Shown here in pieces: positions 15,789-20,648 of a stretch of DNA of 20,648 nucleotides. The notes under the pieces were generated by a model that was not told where the DNA came from, did no database searches, and worked only from the letters and a program-made list of their open reading frames with translations. Within the stretch, counting starts at the first letter, position 1, and every line of letters starts with the position of its first letter. The position numbers and the translations under genes were made by a program. Source of the stretch: an uncultured Legionellaceae bacterium (GTDB lineage Bacteria > Pseudomonadota > Gammaproteobacteria > Legionellales > Legionellaceae); NCBI GenBank assembly GCA_903887975.1, contig CAISSD010000205.1, positions 1-20,648 on the forward strand, given 5' to 3'.

Positions 15789-15816
15789 CATTTATGACCA
15801 CTATAGGTCATAAATG
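15789..15816. repeat. Perfect 28-bp palindrome (11-6-11) next to abiEii
   Basis: Arms CATTTATGACC (15789-15799) and GGTCATAAATG (15806-15816) surround ACTATA. It lies 22 bases past the abiEii stop. There is no T-run on either side, so it is not a standard intrinsic terminator. It may mark the edge of the acquired module or bind a dimeric protein. Confidence 0.7.
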
Positions 15817-15837
15817 GTTGTAATCATGGATACGGTT

Positions 15838-16695
15838 TTAGCGTGCTAATTGATCTATGAAGGTGTTTTTAATGGCCTCTACGGAATCTGATAAGCTCCA
15901 CCCTTCCGTTGCAATACGTTGTCCATCTTTTGTAGTAAATCCCATCGGACGAGAATGATTACTTTTTAATCGCGGTGCAAGCAGGGGTTCAATATCATCG
16001 AGAAAAACAGGGTCTTGCAATTTTAAATTAAGGTTATCAGCAAATAATTTTTTCGTGATGGTTTTATTGCCGCGGGCCATGTACTCGGAGAAAACAGTCA
16101 TCGTCTTTTTTGAATCAAACTCCTTTTCATTAATTGCCAACCATAAATCAAATGCATCGCGTCCTTTTTTACGCTCGTATAAAGCGCGTAGTTTAGTGGC
16201 GAGCAATTCTTCAAGCTGAAAGGTGTTAACGGCTACTTCCCGGCTAAACCAATCCGATTTTACGGCAAAAGGCTTATTGAGACGCTCAAGGATGGCAAAA
16301 TTTTCATGGATATTGATTTCAATTTTGATCTTTTGTTTGATTGATGCAGAAACTTCGGGGAAAAAATAAAAAAGAAGTTTAAAACTCTGTCCGGTTTGCT
16401 TTGTTTTGGGTTGCCCAAGCCATGGCTGTAAACAATCTCGTAGCGCATCAATAATTTCTTTGATCCCGCCCTTGGAGGTTCTCACCAAATCGATATCTTC
16501 ACTGTATCGAGCGGCGGGGGAGAAAAAGAGTTTATGTAATGCAGTTCCGCCACGAAATGCCAGTTGAGCAGCTAAAAATGGATTAGAAAAAATCTCAATA
16601 ATAGCGCGAGATAAAATTAAATCCTGCTCAACCTGCATATCATCAGCCCAAGGTGCTGTTTGTCTCCATTGTGTAATTTGCGCAAGCGGGATCAT
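15838..16695 (-). CDS. abiEii: AbiEii/AbiGii-family nucleotidyltransferase toxin
   Basis: A 285-residue cytosolic nucleotidyltransferase-fold toxin. The active-site motif is clear: FRGGTALHKLFF (48-58), then RYSEDIDLV with acidic residues Asp67 and Asp69. A later block LEELLATKLRALYERKKGRD (161-180) followed by AFDLW carries the conserved Lys168 and Asp180 of the DUF1814 family. In type IV AbiE systems the toxin blocks growth, and the pair can abort phage infection or stabilise mobile DNA. It overlaps the antitoxin gene by four bases (ATGA at 16692-16695). It appears full length and intact. The codon style is less C-rich than the neighbours, fitting acquisition by transfer. Confidence 0.9.
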   Translation of the reverse strand: MIPLAQITQWRQTAPWADDMQVEQDLILSRAIIEIFSNPFLAAQLAFRGGTALHKLFFSPAARYSEDIDLVRTSKGGIKEIIDALRDCLQPWLGQPKTKQTGQSFKLLFYFFPEVSASIKQKIKIEINIHENFAILERLNKPFAVKSDWFSREVAVNTFQLEELLATKLRALYERKKGRDAFDLWLAINEKEFDSKKTMTVFSEYMARGNKTITKKLFADNLNLKLQDPVFLDDIEPLLAPRLKSNHSRPMGFTTKDGQRIATEGWSLSDSVEAIKNTFIDQLAR

Positions 16696-17477
16696 TCGTC
16701 AGGCTCCACTGTAGTATTGATAATAACATGCCATTTTTTATTTCGTTCAAGGGGGTTATAAGGCACGCGAGACACAAGGCGTACCCAGTGCAAGGTTTTC
16801 CCCTCCAAGGCGTTAACTAGCGCGTTAGCAAGCTCCTCAGCCCCTAAGAACTCAAGAAGCCAACCTAATCGCTGCACCCAGAATAGTTCTGTATTATGAT
16901 GCGTTAATTCGACTAATTTTTTGACGTCTAAGGTTTCAATCAGCTCAGACAGAATAGTTGCCACATTATTGATACCTGCGGCGTGTTGAGGGGAGTTGAC
17001 TAGATCAGCGACTAATAATTCAGGGCTAGCAATATCAATCACCCCCGCCAACGTATTAAATTTTTTAATCAACTGACCGTCAATCTGTTTTTTGGCAATA
17101 AATTCAATGTGTATGCGGCCGCAATGAATCGGTGAGCGGTTTTTTAATGTGACTACCTGAAATCGCTGTGGTTTCTGGTGAGCCGCCCCGTAATATTGAG
17201 CAGCACTCAAAAATCCAACGTAATAGGGCAAATTCCAGTGACGCATCAAATCAGGAATAAACATGTCTGCCGGTAAGCAACCATAAGTTTGATATTCGGG
17301 TGGAACAATAAGATAGAATCCTTTTGCAGGACTCACAATCAATTTATTTTTCTTCAAGCGATGCAATGCGTTTAAACAAGGCACCTTTTCAAGAGCGAGC
17401 GCTTTTTCTGCATCCGAAGTGCTAAAGGAAAAACGACCTTGACTTCGTAATTCATTGATAAAAGTAAGTGCTTTCAT
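16692..17477 (-). CDS. abiEi: AbiEi-family type IV antitoxin
   Basis: A 261-residue protein. An N-terminal winged helix-turn-helix (about 1-60, with EKVPCLNALHRLKKNKLIVS) is followed by the family block GFYLIVPPEY, PADMFIPDLM, YYVGFLSAAQYYGAAHQ and a C-terminal antitoxicity region. AbiEi proteins neutralise AbiEii without stable binding and repress their own promoter by binding inverted repeats. The gene precedes abiEii with a four-base overlap, the standard order. The ATG at 17477 has only a weak ribosome-binding site. A palindrome 17 bases upstream is a likely operator. Confidence 0.88.
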   Translation of the reverse strand: MKALTFINELRSQGRFSFSTSDAEKALALEKVPCLNALHRLKKNKLIVSPAKGFYLIVPPEYQTYGCLPADMFIPDLMRHWNLPYYVGFLSAAQYYGAAHQKPQRFQVVTLKNRSPIHCGRIHIEFIAKKQIDGQLIKKFNTLAGVIDIASPELLVADLVNSPQHAAGINNVATILSELIETLDVKKLVELTHHNTELFWVQRLGWLLEFLGAEELANALVNALEGKTLHWVRLVSRVPYNPLERNKKWHVIINTTVEPDE

Positions 17478-17493
17478 AGGCTACTTTTGTGTT

Positions 17494-17510
17494 TATACTA
17501 TCACAGTATA
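17494..17510. promoter_or_regulatory. Putative AbiEi operator
   Basis: A perfect inverted repeat TATACT (17494-17499) and AGTATA (17505-17510) with a 5-base spacer, just upstream of abiEi. On the minus strand it contains TATAAA, and an upstream TATAAT lies nearby, so it overlaps the promoter region. This fits the known negative autoregulation of abiE loci. Confidence 0.5.
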
Positions 17511-17613
17511 TCAAATTTAATTATATTAGGTAATAGTTAACACAATTTTATTCAATCAGTGTTAATGTGTTCTGAAGCCCCTTATATACCTAATGCAAAT
17601 CAGCTTTCGGTTT

Positions 17614-17784
17614 CTACACACCAAGGATCTGGAAATTTTTAGTCAATAATGTGCTTGATTTATCATTGTATTGCGCAATGTTTTCAAAAAACTGCATGAC
17701 TTCAACCTGGAAGTCAGCAAATTTCTCGTAATATTTATTGTAAAAAATTGTTTTACGTATGAACTTCCATAATCGTTCAATTAT
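17614..17784 (-). pseudogene. IS630-family transposase, C-terminal fragment
   Basis: On the minus strand an open frame of about 56 codons ends in TAG (17614-17616). It begins IERLWKFIRKTIFYNKYYEK and continues through FFENI and STLLTKNFQILGV. This matches the C-terminal end of IS630-family DDE transposases, where (N)LIERLWKF follows the YSPxLN motif and contains the last catalytic Glu. The sequence before ATT at 17781 no longer resembles the family, so the element is truncated there. No start codon or intact catalytic core remains; it is a scar. Confidence 0.8.
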
Positions 17785-17855
17785 ACTAAAAGTGAAGGTC
17801 CTCCAGGGGAGAAGGGAAAATCAACTATTTAAATGGGACAGCCGTAACAAACGCT

Positions 17856-19043
17856 CTAACACCGAATCGCCAACGGTTTCACATAATGCAAATGCATATT
17901 CCCCAAATAACCCTCAGCAAAACCCGCTTCGCAATAAGAAAAATAAAACAACCACATCCGAATAAAAGCCTCATCAAAACCCAACTTCAAAATCGCTTGT
18001 TTTTGCGCAACAAAATTCTCCCGCCAACACGCTAAAGTCCGCACATAATGTAAACCAATATCCTCCGCTTGATACAATCTTAAATCCGAGCTTTTGGTCA
18101 TGGCCTGTTGTAATGCAGTCACCGAGGGAATACAACTTCCTGGAAAAATATATTTTTTAATAAAATCCACATCATGCTTGGCGCGCTCATACATCTGATC
18201 TTGTAATGTGATTGCCTGCAAAAACAAAGAGCCCTCGGGTGTTAACAGTGATGCGCACTTAGAAAAGAACTGTCGATAATATTGATGACCCACCGCTTCT
18301 ATCATCTCAATGGATACTATTTTGTCATAAATACCCGTTAAATGACGATAGTCTTGCTGCAACAAGGTAATCTTATCGCTTAACCCCAAGGCTTCAATAC
18401 GACTTTGCGCCCATTGATGCTGCTGTTTTGAAATGGTCGTTGTCACGACATGACACCCATAATGAGTCGCTGCATGCATGGCAAAACCACCCCAACCCGT
18501 GCCAATTTCTAAAATTTTATCGCCAGCCGAAAGCCTTAATTTTTGACAAATCATATCCAATTTATACTGAGAAGCTTCTTTCAAAGTCGAGGCATCATTT
18601 GGAAAAACAGCACTTGAATACATCATGGCGTCATCCAAAAACAATTTAAAAAAATCATTACTTAAATCATAATGTTTGGCAATATTACGACGACTGCCTT
18701 GAAGATTGTTTTTTTTAAGTTGATGCTGCAACCAATGAACCCATTTTGTTGCATGAGAAAAAAAGTTATCAAGCTTGATGTTTTGACGTTCGTTTCGCAA
18801 CATTAAACGCAACAACTCGGTTAAATCAGGGGTATCCCAATGACCCAAAACATACGATTCCGCAGCCCCAAGACTTCCACCCCAAACCATGGCGCGATAA
18901 AAATCGGGGTGATGAATCTCCACATCAGCCGACATCTCTTGTGTTGCGCCAAAGTCCATCTGTTGCGTCCCCTCATGCACGCGCAATCGACCCAATTTTA
19001 ATTGCGCCAAACGCGTCAACAAAAGTTTTTTTGCCATCATCAT
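17856..19043 (-). CDS. cfa: Cyclopropane-fatty-acyl-phospholipid synthase family protein
   Basis: A 395-residue SAM-dependent methyltransferase. An N-terminal domain of about 110 residues precedes the catalytic core with NIAKHYDLSNDFF, the SAM motif LEIGTGWGGFA (about 178-188), SIEMIEAVGH (about 245-254) and a C-terminal FSYCEAGF. It adds methylene bridges to unsaturated phospholipid acyl chains at the inner membrane. I chose ATG 19043 because AAGGA is eight bases upstream; in-frame ATG 19052 overlaps the preceding gene and has no spacing. It is the last gene of an operon with the DUF1365 and FAD genes. Related proteins in such operons may make other modified fatty acids, so the exact product is unsure. 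Confidence 0.88.
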   Translation of the reverse strand: MMMAKKLLLTRLAQLKLGRLRVHEGTQQMDFGATQEMSADVEIHHPDFYRAMVWGGSLGAAESYVLGHWDTPDLTELLRLMLRNERQNIKLDNFFSHATKWVHWLQHQLKKNNLQGSRRNIAKHYDLSNDFFKLFLDDAMMYSSAVFPNDASTLKEASQYKLDMICQKLRLSAGDKILEIGTGWGGFAMHAATHYGCHVVTTTISKQQHQWAQSRIEALGLSDKITLLQQDYRHLTGIYDKIVSIEMIEAVGHQYYRQFFSKCASLLTPEGSLFLQAITLQDQMYERAKHDVDFIKKYIFPGSCIPSVTALQQAMTKSSDLRLYQAEDIGLHYVRTLACWRENFVAQKQAILKLGFDEAFIRMWLFYFSYCEAGFAEGYLGNMHLHYVKPLAIRC

Positions 19044-19044
19044 A

Positions 19045-19818
19045 TCAACCATCCTTTTTTATCGATGAGGGGTGATCATAAAACCGCGCCCCTTTAAGCC
19101 ATGTCCATAACGCCTGACCATAAATGGCCAAAATCACTTTGATGGTCATGAGCGGAAATCGTATTAAAATCCATGCCATATTCTTGGCCGTCAACGTTTG
19201 TTTTTTCAAAGACAAACCCACAGAAAAAACGGTCTTCTCCTGTTGCATACTTTTCATCTGTACAAGAAGCCCATCACCAGGGATGTCAAAGCGCCAATCA
19301 TACATCATATCCATGGGCATTAACGGTGAGATGTGAAAATCTTTTTGAAATTTAAATTTTTTTTGATGCGCCAACCCCAAATTCTCTGATTCCGACAAAA
19401 CATAACAATATTGCTCACCCCATGGTGTATTGTTTATTTCCGCAACAATCACCTCCACGTTCTCACCACTTGCATCATAACAATAATAAAAACTAACTGG
19501 GTTAAAACCATAACCCCAATAACGCAAATGTGTTAACAAACGAATAGGCCCGTTGAGCCTAATGCCCTTTTGTTGATACACCAAATCAACCACCGCTTGT
19601 TTTAATGGTTTAGCACCACCCAAATGATCTGCATGTCGAAAACTGGCAAGATTCGGCTTATCCACCGACCAAAACCAAAACGACTGAAACACCGTTGGCA
19701 ACTCGTCCAAATCCAAATACATCATGAACAGTTGATAACGAAATGCATGTTTGATGGGTGTCCAACGCCGGTGATGCATGCCACCAACATAAATGGCGCT
19801 ATGCTGGATGGATGTCAT
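19045..19818 (-). CDS. DUF1365 family protein
   Basis: A 257-residue protein. The start SAIYVGGMHHRRWTPIKHAF and blocks YQLFMMYLDLDELP, LTHLRYWGYGFNPVSFYYC and EINNTPWGEQ are typical of DUF1365. The biochemical role is not established; members almost always lie between an FAD-dependent oxidoreductase and a Cfa-like enzyme, as here, implying a step in membrane fatty-acid modification. A hydrophobic segment near residues 210-235 may contact the membrane. ATG 19818 is chosen because family similarity starts there; longer in-frame starts up to 19887 lie deeper inside the upstream gene. It overlaps that gene by 20 bases and stops one base before the cfa start. Confidence 0.85.
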   Translation of the reverse strand: MTSIQHSAIYVGGMHHRRWTPIKHAFRYQLFMMYLDLDELPTVFQSFWFWSVDKPNLASFRHADHLGGAKPLKQAVVDLVYQQKGIRLNGPIRLLTHLRYWGYGFNPVSFYYCYDASGENVEVIVAEINNTPWGEQYCYVLSESENLGLAHQKKFKFQKDFHISPLMPMDMMYDWRFDIPGDGLLVQMKSMQQEKTVFSVGLSLKKQTLTAKNMAWILIRFPLMTIKVILAIYGQALWTWLKGARFYDHPSSIKKDG

Positions 19819-20648
19819 AACACTCGCAAACCGAAAGAGCACTTCGAACACCATCTTCGTGAAATCCCGCACCCCAATAAGCACCACAAAAAAATATCGA
19901 TGTATCTTGGTGTAATGCTGCTTGGCGTTTTTGTTGCACCAAACTACTTAACGTATATTGCGGATGGCTGTAATTAAATTCGGCAATGATTTTTTGGGGA
20001 TCAATCAAATGCTTGGCATTCAACGACACCAAAAATGGCTCTTGGGCATCAATATGCTGCAAACGATTCATATTGTAGGTCAGCACGGCTGGTTGGTCTT
20101 GCTCAGGCATGCACCGATAATTCCAGCTGGCCCAAGCACGGGGGTTTGGCGGCATTAAACCCGTATCTTGATGCAAAATAACATGATTATTTTGATAAGA
20201 AAACCCCGATAACACTTCTTCTTCAATAGGACGTGGGGCATCAAGCATCGCCAAGGCATCATCACTGTGTGTTGCCATAATAACCCGATCAAATTTCCCT
20301 AAAAAACCCGCATCACCAAAAACCTCACAACCATCCTCATGCCGTTTAATCTTAACAATGGGTGTATTCAATTGGATTTTCTGAACAAAACCCCGAATCA
20401 TGGCTCGCACATACGTGGACGACCCGCCCGCAATCACTTTCCAATCAATATCTGGCATTAAGGTTAACAAAGCATGGTTTTCAAAAAATTTTGCCACAAA
20501 ATAAACCGGCATCTCATCAATCATCCTCGATGGCGTTGACCACAAAGCAGAAATCAATGGATACAAATAATAGGCTTTAAAATCTTGGTGCAATTGATGC
20601 TTGGCTAAAAAATCACCCAGCGTTTGGGTTTGATGATGATGTTGAACC
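19799..20648 (-). CDS. FAD-dependent amine-oxidase-like oxidoreductase (3' part, runs off right edge)
   Basis: The frame is open to the window edge, giving 282 C-terminal residues. Features are YYLYPLISALWSTP near the visible start, FDRVIMATHSDDAL (flavin-binding fold), an RAWASWNYR block and the C-terminal FAD motif FFCGAYWGAGFHEDGVRSAL. This is the COG2907-type flavoprotein (annotated as NAD/FAD-binding or amine oxidase) found upstream of DUF1365 and cfa. It probably acts as a desaturase or oxidase on fatty acyl chains, an inference from context. The N-terminal Rossmann GxGxxG motif should lie outside the window. Confidence 0.86.
   Translation of the reverse strand, partial: VQHHHQTQTLGDFLAKHQLHQDFKAYYLYPLISALWSTPSRMIDEMPVYFVAKFFENHALLTLMPDIDWKVIAGGSSTYVRAMIRGFVQKIQLNTPIVKIKRHEDGCEVFGDAGFLGKFDRVIMATHSDDALAMLDAPRPIEEEVLSGFSYQNNHVILHQDTGLMPPNPRAWASWNYRCMPEQDQPAVLTYNMNRLQHIDAQEPFLVSLNAKHLIDPQKIIAEFNYSHPQYTLSSLVQQKRQAALHQDTSIFFCGAYWGAGFHEDGVRSALSVCECYDIHPA

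Larger units (their letters stand above)
17478..17855. other. Gap between abiEi and cfa: operator plus transposase scar
   Basis: This 378-base stretch holds no intact gene. From abiEi outward it contains the operator palindrome, about 100 AT-rich bases without recognisable content (17511-17613), an IS630 transposase tail (17614-17784) and about 70 bases after the cfa stop. I could not define the insertion-sequence ends or a target-site duplication. No strong terminator for the cfa operon was seen. Confidence 0.6.

Noticed and set aside
15789..15816. Palindrome as a dif/Xer site
   Set aside because: The 11-6-11 layout fits, but the arms are perfect mirror copies and lack the conserved inner dif bases.
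17785..17855. Possible terminator of the cfa operon
   Set aside because: GC-rich bases such as GTCCTCCAGGGGAG do not form a convincing stem followed by a T-run.

Overview
The window looks like chromosome of a gammaproteobacterium, most likely a member of the Legionellales. The grounds are a free-standing DotI/IcmL-type protein (type IVB secretion family), a Pcm-like methyltransferase gene directly before tolC, moderately low GC, and a predicted protein resembling a Legionella-type OTU domain. This placement is inferred from gene content and remembered family patterns, not from a database search.

Layout. 1-963 (-): 5' part of an OPT-family oligopeptide transporter, running off the left edge. 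1121-1693 (+): secreted IcmL-like protein, ending tail-to-tail on an L,D-transpeptidase lipoprotein (1690-2319, -), which lies behind the translation factor EttA (2342-4015, -). 4106-4294 (-): C-terminal remnant of a MazF/PemK toxin, whose edge carries the promoter of a pcm-like/tolC/ttcA operon (4363-7218, +). 7288-13562 (+): compact kdp operon made of a small membrane peptide, kdpF, kdpA, kdpB, kdpC and a shortened kdpD. 13515-15179 (-): rpiA preceded by an unusual gene that resembles an OTU cysteine protease with both catalytic residues replaced. 15299-15529 (-): small secreted protein with two cysteine repeats, with its own promoter, leader hairpin and terminator. 15789-17784: an acquired-looking patch containing a 28-bp palindrome, an abiEi/abiEii toxin-antitoxin pair and the C-terminal scar of an IS630-family transposase. 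17856-20648 (-): cyclopropane synthase, DUF1365 protein and FAD-dependent oxidoreductase, a lipid-modification operon running off the right edge.

How the genes work together. KdpFABC forms a high-affinity K+ pump. Its usual sensor is present only as KdpD input, membrane and GAF regions: the histidine kinase domain is missing and there is no kdpE in the window, so pump control cannot be standard two-component signalling from this locus. The Cfa/DUF1365/FAD genes act on membrane fatty acids. The TolC, L,D-transpeptidase and IcmL-like proteins are envelope components.

The two most unusual items are the kinase-less KdpD at the end of the kdp operon and the OTU-like pseudo-enzyme upstream of rpiA. 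No CRISPR array, tRNA, rRNA or complete insertion sequence was recognised.
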